Below, in pieces: positions 36,680-45,161 of a stretch of 64,000 bases of DNA (its first letter is position 1; each line of letters starts with the position of its first letter). Location of the stretch: positions 248,001 to 312,000 of the forward strand of contig CANQDE010000002.1 in NCBI GenBank assembly GCA_947591475.1, given 5' to 3'. The notes under the pieces are model-generated. The model saw nothing but the letters and a program-made list of their open reading frames with translations, did no database searches and had not been told where the DNA came from. The DNA is from an uncultured Alistipes sp. GTDB taxonomy: Bacteria > Bacteroidota > Bacteroidia > Bacteroidales > Rikenellaceae. Position numbers and translations under genes: made by a program.

Positions 36680-37198
36680 ATGTACACCGACCACGAATTC
36701 GACCCGATCGACCCCGACGAGGAGGCCCGCCGCCAAGAGGACGAAGCGTTCGCCCGACGGGTTCGTCGCGAGGTGCGCCGAATGGAACGGGGCGAGGCCG
36801 ACGATGACCTCCGCGCGGACGAAGCCCTCGAAGCCGAAGAGGAAGCCCGCCGCGAAACGCTCCGCCGCAAGGAACGCCGCCGCAAAGCCAGCACCTTCTG
36901 GCAAATTTTCTCCGGAACGATTCTCGTCCGCGAGGGGATGTCGCATTCGTACCCCTATCTGCTGACCATCGCCATCATGTTTTTATTGAATATCTCGGTG
37001 GTGTTCATGGCGTTGCACACCGATATGAAATACATGCGGTTGGAACGCGAAGTGCAGGTGCTGCGCGAACAGTCGATCCGCTGGCAGGAACGCCGCTTCC
37101 GCTGCACGACCCACTCCGCCGTAACCGAAGAGTTGCGACGCCGCGGCATCGAACTCTACGACCCCGTCGCCCCGAGCGAAATCATCGATAACCGCTGA
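36680..37198 (+). CDS. ftsL: FtsL-like cell-division protein with a long charged N-terminus
   Basis: A 172-residue bitopic protein in the ftsL position between rsmH and ftsI. The C-terminal half fits Bacteroidetes FtsL: a FWQIFSGTILVREGMSHSYP segment, one transmembrane helix (YLLTIAIMFLLNISVVFMAL) and a periplasmic coiled coil rich in charged residues. FtsL bridges FtsB and FtsQ and helps activate FtsWI. The first 75 residues are strikingly charged (Glu, Asp, Arg), with repeated RR and EE pairs, and are much longer than a usual FtsL tail. Confidence 0.82.
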   Translation: MYTDHEFDPIDPDEEARRQEDEAFARRVRREVRRMERGEADDDLRADEALEAEEEARRETLRRKERRRKASTFWQIFSGTILVREGMSHSYPYLLTIAIMFLLNISVVFMALHTDMKYMRLEREVQVLREQSIRWQERRFRCTTHSAVTEELRRRGIELYDPVAPSEIIDNR

Positions 37199-37207
37199 CG
37201 CACGACC

Positions 37208-39469
37208 ATGAAAAACGAAGAACCATCGCCGATCAAACGGGACATTCTGCTGCGTGTCAGGGGCTTGTACGTGCTTTTCATGCTCGTGGGGCTCATCGTC
37301 ATCGGACGGATCGTCTGGGTGCAGTTCTTCAGCCGCGAAGTGGCCGACAACGCCGACCGGCTCCACGACCGCATTTTTATTCAAGAGGTCATCAAAGCGA
37401 GGAGAGGCAGTATTTTGGCCCGCAACGGCGAACCGTTCGCCACCTCGATTTTCCGTTATCAAGTCGCGTTCGACTTCGGGGCCGAGGGGTTGGATTCGTT
37501 GAACGCCTTCAACGAACAGGCCGATTCGCTCTCGAAGCTGCTCGCCGCTTTCTTCAAAGACCGCACGGCCGCGGAATACGCCCGTTTCTTCCGCCAACAG
37601 CATGCCGCCCACTACCGGCTCGTCCGTCCGCGCGACACGCTGATTCTCCGTTCCGAAGGCTGGCTCGGTCGGATGCTCGACCGGCTGAAAGGCCGTGAAT
37701 ACGAAACGCGCACCGTTTACGACACGCTCCGCGACCATACGCCCGTCGACCTCCTGCCCCGCGAAATCGACTACGGCGAATGGGAGACGCTGCGCACGTG
37801 GCCGCTCCTCAACTGGAACATGGGGTTAGTTTATCAGCTCAAAGAGCGCGACGAACGCATCTATCCGCAAGGCGAACTGGCACGCCGCACCATCGGGATG
37901 ACGGGCGACCGAGGCAATTACGGTCTCGAGGACGCCTATCGCGAGGAGCTTTCGGGTACGGACGGACGTGCGTTGCGGCAACGGATCGCCCGCCGGTTCT
38001 CGGGCCGCGTGCCTGGCTCCACCTATCGCGAACCGATCGACGGCTGCGACGTGGTTACGACGCTCGACCCCGATTTGCAGGATGTGGCCGACAAAGCGCT
38101 GCGCAACCAACTGACGGCGCAGAACGCCCTTTGGGGCACCACGCTCGTCATGGAGGTGCAGACGGGCGAAATTCTGGCGATGGCCAATCTGGGCCGCAAC
38201 GACGACGGCAGCTATTCGGAACGGGAAAACTATGCCTTGGGGCGCTGCATGGAACCCGGGTCGACCTTCAAATTGGCCACGATGCTCGCGCTGCTGGACG
38301 ATGCGCAGATCGGCCCCGAAACGTGCTACGATACCCATAATGGCGACCCTGTGCGGGTAGGCCCGGCCGAAGACATCCGCGACGATCACCGCGGCGACCG
38401 GATCATCGACTTCCGCCAAGCCGTAGCGAAATCGTCGAACGTCTATTTCGCCAAGGCCGTGTGGGAGCACTACGGCGAAACGGGCCTCAAACAACGATAC
38501 AGCGATTTTCTGCGCGAGCGGCTGCACCTCGGCGAGACGGTCGGATTGGAACGGTTGGGCGAACGTCCGCCCGAACTGACGACCGACTGGCAAGTGCCCG
38601 ACCCGGGAGTGATGTTGGTGAAGATGGCCTACGGCTATCGGGTGAAGCTGACGCCGATGCAGATGCTCGTTTTCTACAACGCCATCGCCAACGACGGACG
38701 GATGGTGGCCCCCGTGCTCGTGCGCAGTCTGCAACGCAACGGCAAGGATCGGGAACGGTTCGAAACCCGCACGATCGCTTCGTCGATCTGTTCGGAATCG
38801 ACGCTGCGCGAGGTGCGCCGATGCCTGCAAGCGGTCTGCACCGAAGGCACAGCGAGCGCCTTTTTCAGCGATACGACCCGTCTGCGCGTGGCGGCGAAGA
38901 CAGGCACGGCCCAAAACACCGATCCCCGCTATCGCGGTCAGTACCTCGGTTCGATGATTGCTTTCTTTCCGACGGAAAATCCCCGCTACACGGTGCTGAC
39001 CTCCATCGAAACGCAGATGCAAGCGGGCAAAACCTACTACGGTGGGCCGCTGGCCGGCCCCGTCGTGAGCCGAATGGTCGATTTCATCTACAATCGGGGC
39101 TCCCACCGGCACCAACCGATCGACAAACGGTCGAAACACTACCCCGACCGCATCAAGGGAGGCGACATCGCCCGCATACGGACAGTCGCCGATGAACTGT
39201 CGCCTCATACGGAATACGATGCCCGCAAAGGCTGGGGCCGAGCGACGGTCGATTCGCTCGCGCGCGTAACCATCCGGAGCCTCACGGCCTCGCCGACCCA
39301 GATGCCTGACGTGCGCGGCATGGGACTGAAAGATGCCCTCTTCCTGCTGGAAAGCCGCGGGCTGCGAGTGCGGTTCACGGGCTGCGGAGCCGTAACCCAG
39401 CAAAGCATTCCGGCCGGCCGAACCATCCGTTCGGGCACGACCGTCTTTCTCGAACTCCACGCTTATTGA
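37208..39469 (+). CDS. ftsI: Division transpeptidase (PBP2x/FtsI-type) with PASTA domain
   Basis: A 753-residue penicillin-binding protein that cross-links septal peptidoglycan. After a short cytoplasmic tail and one transmembrane helix (LRVRGLYVLFMLVGLIVIGR) come the pedestal domain (with RRGSILARNGEPFATS) and the transpeptidase domain with SxxK in EPGSTFKLATMLALLD, SxN in AVAKSSNVYFAKAVWE and KTG in RVAAKTGTAQNTDPRYRG. One C-terminal PASTA domain follows (MPDVRGMGLKDALFLLESRG). The rsmH-ftsL-ftsI order is the start of the classical dcw cluster, but murE does not follow. Confidence 0.94.
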   Translation: MKNEEPSPIKRDILLRVRGLYVLFMLVGLIVIGRIVWVQFFSREVADNADRLHDRIFIQEVIKARRGSILARNGEPFATSIFRYQVAFDFGAEGLDSLNAFNEQADSLSKLLAAFFKDRTAAEYARFFRQQHAAHYRLVRPRDTLILRSEGWLGRMLDRLKGREYETRTVYDTLRDHTPVDLLPREIDYGEWETLRTWPLLNWNMGLVYQLKERDERIYPQGELARRTIGMTGDRGNYGLEDAYREELSGTDGRALRQRIARRFSGRVPGSTYREPIDGCDVVTTLDPDLQDVADKALRNQLTAQNALWGTTLVMEVQTGEILAMANLGRNDDGSYSERENYALGRCMEPGSTFKLATMLALLDDAQIGPETCYDTHNGDPVRVGPAEDIRDDHRGDRIIDFRQAVAKSSNVYFAKAVWEHYGETGLKQRYSDFLRERLHLGETVGLERLGERPPELTTDWQVPDPGVMLVKMAYGYRVKLTPMQMLVFYNAIANDGRMVAPVLVRSLQRNGKDRERFETRTIASSICSESTLREVRRCLQAVCTEGTASAFFSDTTRLRVAAKTGTAQNTDPRYRGQYLGSMIAFFPTENPRYTVLTSIETQMQAGKTYYGGPLAGPVVSRMVDFIYNRGSHRHQPIDKRSKHYPDRIKGGDIARIRTVADELSPHTEYDARKGWGRATVDSLARVTIRSLTASPTQMPDVRGMGLKDALFLLESRGLRVRFTGCGAVTQQSIPAGRTIRSGTTVFLELHAY

Positions 39470-39490
39470 GAGACAAACACCGCAATACCA

Positions 39491-40264
39491 ATGACTTCGC
39501 TTTTCGACCAAATCATCTTCGGCCCCGTGCATTCGCGCCGGTTGGGGCTTTCGTTAGGCGTCAATCTGCTGCCCCTCGAATCGAAACTCTGTTCGTTCGA
39601 CTGCATCTACTGCGAGTGCGGCTGGAACGCCGACCACCCCGGGCAGCGCCGTTTCAACCGCCGCGAAGCGGTCGCCCACTCGCTCGACGAAACGTTGCGC
39701 AAGATGGTCGCCGCAGGCACGCCGCCCGATGTCATCACCTTCGCGGGCAACGGCGAACCGACGCTTCATCCCGATTTCGAAGCCATCATCGACGACACGA
39801 TCGCCCTGCGCGACCAGCTGGCACCCACGGCGAAGGTCTCCGTACTGACCAACGCCACCCGATTGGACGACGAAAGCGTCTGCCGGGCCCTGCTGCGGGT
39901 CGACAATCCGATTCTCAAACTGGATTCGGCATTCGACGCCACCGTCCACCGGATGAATCGTCCGCAAAGCCCCGATTACACGGTGCGCGGGACGGTCGAG
40001 CGGATGAAACGGTTCGATGGCCGGATGATCTTACAAACGATGTTTTTACGGGGAGTGTGCGATGGGTTGCCGATCGACAACACGACGGAAAAGGAGGTAT
40101 CGGCTTGGCTTGAACTCGTGCGGGAGATTCGTCCGCGACAGGTCATGGCCTATTCGCTCGACCGCGACACGCCTTGCCGGACGCTCGAAAAAGTCCCGCG
40201 CGAGGAGCTGCAACGCATCGCCGAACGGGTCGAAGCGCTCGGCATTCCATGTTCAGTTGCATAA
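39491..40264 (+). CDS. Radical SAM protein
   Basis: A 257-residue radical SAM enzyme. The cluster motif is KLCSFDCIYCECGW (CxxxCxxC). The beginning FDQIIFGPVHSRRLGLSLGV with NLLPLESKLC and the later ITFAGNGEPTLHPDFEAIID place it in the Fe-S oxidoreductase (COG0731-like) group. Substrate unknown. It starts 21 bp after ftsI and may be cotranscribed. The stop TAA at 40262-40264 coincides with the edge of a family A repeat. Confidence 0.88.
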   Translation: MTSLFDQIIFGPVHSRRLGLSLGVNLLPLESKLCSFDCIYCECGWNADHPGQRRFNRREAVAHSLDETLRKMVAAGTPPDVITFAGNGEPTLHPDFEAIIDDTIALRDQLAPTAKVSVLTNATRLDDESVCRALLRVDNPILKLDSAFDATVHRMNRPQSPDYTVRGTVERMKRFDGRMILQTMFLRGVCDGLPIDNTTEKEVSAWLELVREIRPRQVMAYSLDRDTPCRTLEKVPREELQRIAERVEALGIPCSVA

Positions 40265-40411
40265 CGATTTTACCCCGAATCGAGTTAGAGAATGGTTTTA
40301 CAGAGCCGTCGGTCGTGTTGCTCGCGGCGAAGCCGCGTTTGCAAATTTGACCCACTCCCAAACCCCCGCCTTGGCGGGGGCTTCGGTCGGAGCCCGCATG
40401 GTGATACGGTT
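40262..40411 (-). repeat. Family A element, copy A3 (truncated at both ends)
   Basis: Inverted relative to A1. About 150 bp remain: the terminal TATATAC motifs are missing or altered (ATAACGATTTTACCCCGAATC on the left), while both hairpins (CGCGGCgaaGCCGCG; CCCCCGCCttGGCGGGGG) are intact. It fills the entire gap between the convergent radical SAM and cinA genes. Confidence 0.8.
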
Positions 40412-40416
40412 CGCTT

Positions 40417-41661
40417 TTACTTTTCTTCGGCGATTGCATCGCGCAGGAGACCGATGGCGAATGCCGATGCACGGTCGATTACCTGTCCGCGGTCGGTGCC
40501 GCACTGTTTGCAGACGGCGATAGTGCGGGTCGGCGTCGCCACAGCGAACCAAACCGTTCCGACCGGTTTTTCGGGCGAACCGCCCGTCGGGCCGGCGATG
40601 CCGGTCGTAGCGACCGCGTAATCGGCTCCCGAGATGCGCCGGACGCCCTCGGCCATCTGCCGAGCGACCGGCTCGCTGACCGCGCCGTAACGATTGATTG
40701 CGTCGGTATCCACGCCCAAGACCGCATGTTTGGCCTCGTTGCTGTACGACACCACGCCGCAAAGGAAGTAAGCCGAAGCACCGGCCAAAGCCGTGAACCG
40801 CGAAGCGATCGTGCCGCCCGTACAACTTTCGGCCACAGCGAGCGTAGCCCGACGCTCGGTAAGTATCCGATGCACCTGCTCCTGCACGGTCGCCGTTTCG
40901 TAGCCGACGACATACTGCGGAATCAACTGCCGCAACTGTTCGAAACGCTCCTCGATCTCGCGGGCAACCTGTTTGCCGTCGACCTCGTAGGCCGACAACC
41001 GAAGCCGCACAGCCCCCGGATTGGGCAAATAGGCCAATTTCAGATAAGGCGGCAACGCCTCCTCCCACGAAGCGATGGCCTCGGCGAGCATCGACTCGGC
41101 CAAACCCGCCGTAATCAACGTCCGGTGCACGATCTGTTTCAAATCGAAGCGGGCTTTCAAACGAGGCATCACCTCGTCCTGCATCAGATGTTCCATCTCG
41201 AACGGCACACCGGGCAACGAGACAATCACCTTGCCGTCGCGCTCGAACCACATGCCCGGAGCGGTGCCGTGGGCGTTGAACAACACCGTGCAACATTCGG
41301 GCACGAGAGCCTGACCGCGATTCAAATCGTTGAAAGCGATTCCGCGCGAAGCGAGCATCCGCTCGACGTGAGCGGCCACCGTCTCGTCGTACCGCATTCC
41401 GCAACCGAACCACTCGGCGAGCGTCTTTTTCGTAATATCGTCCTTCGTGGGGCCTAGACCGCCGGTGATGATGACGACATCGCTCTGCTGCAAAGCCCGT
41501 TCAAGGCTCTGCACGATCTGCTGGCGGTCGTCGCCGATGGAGCATTTTTCGCAGACGACGATGCCTGCTGCATTCAAATGACGCGCGATGGAGACGCTGT
41601 TCGTATCGACGATCTGTCCGATCAGAATTTCATCGCCGATCGTCAAAATAGTTCCTTTCAT
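40417..41661 (-). CDS. cinA: CinA-family protein (competence/damage-inducible)
   Basis: A 414-residue protein with two domains: an N-terminal MoCF-like/COG1058 domain (MKGTILTIGDEILIGQIVDT; DVVIITGGLGPTKDDITKKT), linked in other bacteria to ADP-ribose pyrophosphatase activity, and a C-terminal CinA deamidase-type domain (TLAVAESCTGGTIASRFTAL; ATTGIAGPTGGSPEKPVGTV), linked to nicotinamide-mononucleotide deamidation. The competence link is historical. It is preceded by family A copy A4 only 9 bp upstream. Confidence 0.93.
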   Translation of the reverse strand: MKGTILTIGDEILIGQIVDTNSVSIARHLNAAGIVVCEKCSIGDDRQQIVQSLERALQQSDVVIITGGLGPTKDDITKKTLAEWFGCGMRYDETVAAHVERMLASRGIAFNDLNRGQALVPECCTVLFNAHGTAPGMWFERDGKVIVSLPGVPFEMEHLMQDEVMPRLKARFDLKQIVHRTLITAGLAESMLAEAIASWEEALPPYLKLAYLPNPGAVRLRLSAYEVDGKQVAREIEERFEQLRQLIPQYVVGYETATVQEQVHRILTERRATLAVAESCTGGTIASRFTALAGASAYFLCGVVSYSNEAKHAVLGVDTDAINRYGAVSEPVARQMAEGVRRISGADYAVATTGIAGPTGGSPEKPVGTVWFAVATPTRTIAVCKQCGTDRGQVIDRASAFAIGLLRDAIAEEK

Positions 41662-41670
41662 TCCTATCTG

Positions 41671-41797
41671 TAACTATTTCATACCGAATCAAGTTAGCGA
41701 CTGTATTTACGTTGCTGTCGGTCGTGTCGCTCGCGGCTTCGCCGCGTTTGCAGTTTTGACCCACCCCTAAACCCCCGCCTTGGCGGGGGCTTCGGTC
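41671..41797 (-). repeat. Family A element, copy A4 (truncated)
   Basis: An inverted copy lying between pyrD and cinA. The right end is shortened (AACTATTTCATACCGAATC) and the left third is replaced by a CGCTTTCGAAAGCG palindrome and a B-type remnant (41797-41870). Both internal hairpins are intact. Confidence 0.78.
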
Positions 41798-41874
41798 GCC
41801 GCTTTCGAAAGCGGTTCGTGATGCGGTAAAGCGTTCCGGCTCTTATACAAAATCATCTCCGCTTCCGCTGTTTT

Positions 41875-43008
41875 TTACTGATTTCTATCATCGACTTTCG
41901 GGCACTCAGCTGATTCGGACGTTTCCTGCGGCGCAGGCTCCTCCTTCTCTTTTCCTTCGGCGGGTTGCGGCGGCTGAGCGTCGGCAATCAACGCACGGCA
42001 AATATCCCGCACCAACCGCGGCCCTTCGTAAACGAATCCGGTATAAAGCTGTACGAGGTCGGCCCCCGCCGCAAATAGGGCCCGCGCATTGTCGACCGAC
42101 ATCAATCCGCCGACAGCGATGATGGGATACGTCCCGCCCGACCGTTCATGGATGCGCCGCACGATTTCGATTGTCCGCGCGGTAAGCGTCGGGCCGGTGA
42201 GCCGTCCGCTGCCGATTTTGGCAATCGACATATGACTCGTATGCAATCCCTCGCGGCGATGGGTGCCGTTCGTCGCGACGATTCCGTCCAACGGCGTGTC
42301 GATCAAAATATCGGTAATCGTATCGATCTCTTCGTCCGTCAGGTCGGGCGAAATTTTGAGCATCACGGGCCGATACTGGTTCTGGCCGCGCCGAAAATCG
42401 AACAACGGTTCCAGAATCCGCAGCACGTATTCGCGGCTGTGCGTGAAGTTTTCGTCGCAAGCGTTGTCGCAACACAGATTCACCGAAAAATAGTCCGCAT
42501 ACTGATAGAGGTTGCGGAAGAGTTTCAGATAGTCCGCCGGAGCCTCTTCGGCCGACGTCGCGGCGTTGCGTCCGATGTTGCACCCGAGAATCAACCCCTC
42601 GTGCGGGCGGCGCAGATACTGGATGGTCTTCTCCAATCCGCGGTTCGCCAGGCCGATGCGGCTGATGATGGCGCGATCCTTCGGCAGACGGAAGATGCGG
42701 GGCCGCGGATTGCCCGACTGCGGACGAGGCGTAACGGTGCCCACCTCGATGAACCCGAATCCCGCAGCGCCCCATTCGCGGCAAACCTCGCCGTTGGAAT
42801 CGAAGCCGGCAGCCAATCCGATCGGATTGGCGAAGCGGCGTCCGAACACCTCGCGTTCGAGAGCGGGATGCCGCACGGCGAAGCACTTATCCAAGCACCA
42901 ACGCCCCCCGGGAATCATGCCGATGCCCCGCAAGGCCAACGACACGAGCCGATGAGCCCGTTCGATGGGAAGCGCGAACAACAAAGGCCGTATGAACCGA
43001 CGATACAT
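41875..43008 (-). CDS. pyrD: Class 2 dihydroorotate dehydrogenase homologue with altered active site
   Basis: A 377-residue DHODH-fold flavoprotein of the membrane-associated class 2 layout (MYRRFIRPLLFALPIERAHR N-terminal helices; FANPIGLAAGFDSNGEV; VGTVTPRPQSGNPRPRIFRL). The FMN-binding GLMSVDNARALFAAGADLVQ is present. Substrate residues differ from the E. coli and human enzymes: GFDK is GFDS, the NRxGFNN loop is SRIGLAN, the SSPN motif carrying the catalytic Ser is CCDN, and NTT is NGT. The C-terminal 35 residues are a Glu/Pro-rich tail. It may be a divergent DHODH using Cys, or an enzyme with another substrate. Confidence 0.8.
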   Translation of the reverse strand: MYRRFIRPLLFALPIERAHRLVSLALRGIGMIPGGRWCLDKCFAVRHPALEREVFGRRFANPIGLAAGFDSNGEVCREWGAAGFGFIEVGTVTPRPQSGNPRPRIFRLPKDRAIISRIGLANRGLEKTIQYLRRPHEGLILGCNIGRNAATSAEEAPADYLKLFRNLYQYADYFSVNLCCDNACDENFTHSREYVLRILEPLFDFRRGQNQYRPVMLKISPDLTDEEIDTITDILIDTPLDGIVATNGTHRREGLHTSHMSIAKIGSGRLTGPTLTARTIEIVRRIHERSGGTYPIIAVGGLMSVDNARALFAAGADLVQLYTGFVYEGPRLVRDICRALIADAQPPQPAEGKEKEEPAPQETSESAECPKVDDRNQ

Positions 43009-43122
43009 TATTTTATTAACAGGTCGTCTTGCTAATCGACGACATTTTATTCTCCGACGACATTTTTACGCTACGCCAGCTTCCTTTCTCGGGAACCGGC
43101 GCGCCCAAAGTCGACTGCCGGA

Positions 43123-43130
43123 CAAAAGTA
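43123..43130 (-). promoter_or_regulatory. -7 box upstream of pyrD (TACTTTTG)
   Basis: TACTTTTG on the minus strand, 114 nt before the pyrD ATG. A family E-like end (CCGATCCGTACTAATTAACA) lies directly upstream at 43136-43160. Confidence 0.5.
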
Positions 43131-43274
43131 CGAAATTTTTTGTTAATTAGTACGGATCGGCCCCTCTCGGACGCGCTTCTTACGCAGCAACCTCAAAAAA
43201 TCTCGGATGAACGCCTGACAAGCTGTTTTTAGGGATATTTCAGCACCAATAATACCAAGATTGGACTTTTTTTC

Positions 43275-43299
43275 GTATCTTTGACTTTGTCGAAGATAC
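43275..43299 (+). repeat. Family P palindrome, copy P4
   Basis: GTATCTTTGAC plus GTCGAAGATAC around TTT, with an embedded TATCTTTG, followed by TCCGCCTCGGTAAAATC. It points to the araC-type gene and is followed within 25 bp by that gene's promoter. The remainder of the 374-bp pyrD/araC gap has no gene. Confidence 0.85.
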
Positions 43300-43323
43300 T
43301 CCGCCTCGGTAAAATCAAATAAA

Positions 43324-43355
43324 TTTGTTTTGCCCTCAGCTTATGCGTATCTTTG
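43324..43355 (+). promoter_or_regulatory. Promoter of the AraC-type gene (TTTG-N20-TATCTTTG)
   Basis: TTTG at 43324-43327 and TATCTTTG at 43348-43355, 27 nt before the ATG. The spacer (TTTTGCCCTCAGCTTATGCG) resembles those of recG, recF and comEC. Confidence 0.8.
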
Positions 43356-43382
43356 ATAACTATTTAATCGTAATCGAACGAT

Positions 43383-44291
43383 ATGGCAGGAAACGGCACG
43401 AATCCGCAGCATGAAAGTTTGCACAAAGTCTCCATCTCCCGCATCAAAAAGGAGATGGACGATGTATTCTATCTATCGGACGATTTAGTGATTGCGGCCC
43501 TCGACGCCGCCAACTCGACCGTTGTGGACTATCCCGCCACGATCGACGGATTTTTGGCCATCGTCATGATGACCGGCGAAGCGACCGTCTCCATCGATCT
43601 GAAAAACTACACCGTACGCCCCAATCACATCATCGTTTGCAGTCCCGACAGCATCGTCCGCATGGTGAAGTGTTCGACTACGGCCTCGGCCTATTTCGTC
43701 GCCTTTTCCAAATCGTTCATCAACGACATCCAACTCGATCTGGCGACGTCGCTGCCCGTTTTCATGCGGTTCGGCAAGGCGCCGGTCATCGTAGTAACGC
43801 CGCAGGACGTCGAAGAAATCCGCTTGGTCTTCCAACTGATTAAGACCATGCTGCGCAGCGACAAGGAACGCTATCGCAACGAAATCATCCGTTCGCTTTT
43901 CACGACGGCTTTCTACATCATGGCCGAACTCAACCGCCGCGACCAGACAGGGCCGCAAGCCAAACCGGGCCGTAGCGAAGTGCTGTTCGACGAATTCATG
44001 TCGCTGCTCCAACGGCACAACACGCGCGAACGCAACGTGGGGTTTTATGCCGAACGGATGAACATCACGCCGAAATACCTGTCGACCGTCGTGAAGGAGG
44101 TGAGCGGCAAGACGGCCGCCCGATGGATCGACGAATCGGTCATTCTCGAAGCGAAAACCCTTTTGAAGTATTCGGGATTGAGCATCCAGGAGATTGCCGC
44201 ACGGCTGAATTTCTCGACCCAGTCGTTTTTCGGCAAATATTTTAAGCAGCATACCGGCACCTCGCCCTCGCACTACAAGAGGAGAGGGTAA
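43383..44291 (+). CDS. AraC-family transcriptional regulator
   Basis: A 302-residue regulator with an N-terminal cupin-like ligand-binding domain (about 40-130: AIVMMTGEATVSIDLKNYTV; RPNHIIVCSPDSIVRMV) and a C-terminal double helix-turn-helix (NVGFYAERMNITPKYLSTVV and LSIQEIAARLNFSTQSFFGK). The ending FFGKYFKQHTGTSPSHYKRR is the family signature. Targets are unknown. It converges on the lipid-kinase gene with 6 bp between the stops. Confidence 0.93.
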   Translation: MAGNGTNPQHESLHKVSISRIKKEMDDVFYLSDDLVIAALDAANSTVVDYPATIDGFLAIVMMTGEATVSIDLKNYTVRPNHIIVCSPDSIVRMVKCSTTASAYFVAFSKSFINDIQLDLATSLPVFMRFGKAPVIVVTPQDVEEIRLVFQLIKTMLRSDKERYRNEIIRSLFTTAFYIMAELNRRDQTGPQAKPGRSEVLFDEFMSLLQRHNTRERNVGFYAERMNITPKYLSTVVKEVSGKTAARWIDESVILEAKTLLKYSGLSIQEIAARLNFSTQSFFGKYFKQHTGTSPSHYKRRG

Positions 44292-44297
44292 GTATCG

Positions 44298-45161
44298 CTA
44301 TCGCGGCACGCGGACGCGCAAGGCTCCTTGAAGGCATTCGATGTGCAAAGGAAATTTCGCACCGGGCTGACCATCGACATCGGTCGGCTCGTCGATCGGC
44401 GACGCGATGTCGATGCACCGCGCCCGCAAATGGCGAACGTTCTTCGGGCTGCCGCCCAATAAATAACGAACCATCGAATAAGTCGCCCGAAAGAAATTCC
44501 GTTTTTCGAGCAACAGGCAGTCGAACAGCCCGTCGCGCACGGACGAGCCGCGTGCCAAATGGAATCCGCCGGCCGTTTCGCCGTTGAAAATCAACACCAT
44601 CAACGAATTGAAATCGAACGACTTGCCGTCGACGACCAACTGCAACGGCACGGCGTGCATCGTCCGCAACTCTTTCGACCCCTCAATCAGATAGGCCAAT
44701 TTGCCGATCCGGTGTTTGCGTTCGTCGGGCGTACGCTGCGACGTGGTGGTGAAGATGCCGAAACTGAAAATGTTGACGAAAAAAAGCCCGTTCACGCATC
44801 CGCAATCCACCCGATCCTCGTGGCCCTCGGCGATTTGCCGCGCCGCCTCGATCGGATCGTGCGACATGCCGAGCGCACCGGCGAAGTCGTTGGCCGTACC
44901 GGCAGGAATGACGCCCAACGGGATGTCCAACCCCTTGGCCCGCATGGCGTTGACTGCAAAATTCACCGTCCCGTCGCCCCCCGCGACGACCATCAAATCC
45001 AACTGTTCCCGACCTTCGAACGGATTCTTATTAAAATCGATGGGAAGGAGCTCCAACTCGTAATCGTATTCGGCGAAAACGGCCCGGATGGCCTCCGCGC
45101 GGTCGGCGATGCGTCCGCGTCCGGACTGCGTATTATAAAGAAAAGCGGCTCGTTTCATCAT
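44298..45161 (-). CDS. Diacylglycerol kinase-family lipid kinase
   Basis: A 287-residue DagK/YegS-type kinase. The catalytic glycine-rich loop is DLMVVAGGDGTVNFAVNAMR and the second motif is GVIPAGTANDFAGALGM. The C-terminal beta-sandwich ends DVDGQPGAKFPLHIECLQGA, as in the family. It phosphorylates a lipid such as diacylglycerol or a sphingoid base; Bacteroidetes make sphingolipids, so the latter is possible. Its start overlaps the apbE stop by 4 nt (ATGA), indicating coupling. Confidence 0.92.
   Translation of the reverse strand: MMKRAAFLYNTQSGRGRIADRAEAIRAVFAEYDYELELLPIDFNKNPFEGREQLDLMVVAGGDGTVNFAVNAMRAKGLDIPLGVIPAGTANDFAGALGMSHDPIEAARQIAEGHEDRVDCGCVNGLFFVNIFSFGIFTTTSQRTPDERKHRIGKLAYLIEGSKELRTMHAVPLQLVVDGKSFDFNSLMVLIFNGETAGGFHLARGSSVRDGLFDCLLLEKRNFFRATYSMVRYLLGGSPKNVRHLRARCIDIASPIDEPTDVDGQPGAKFPLHIECLQGALRVRVPR

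Noticed and set aside
37826..39532. 568-codon minus-strand frame opposite ftsI
   Set aside because: It lies fully within ftsI, has no family motifs, and ftsI shows all transpeptidase motifs in its own frame.
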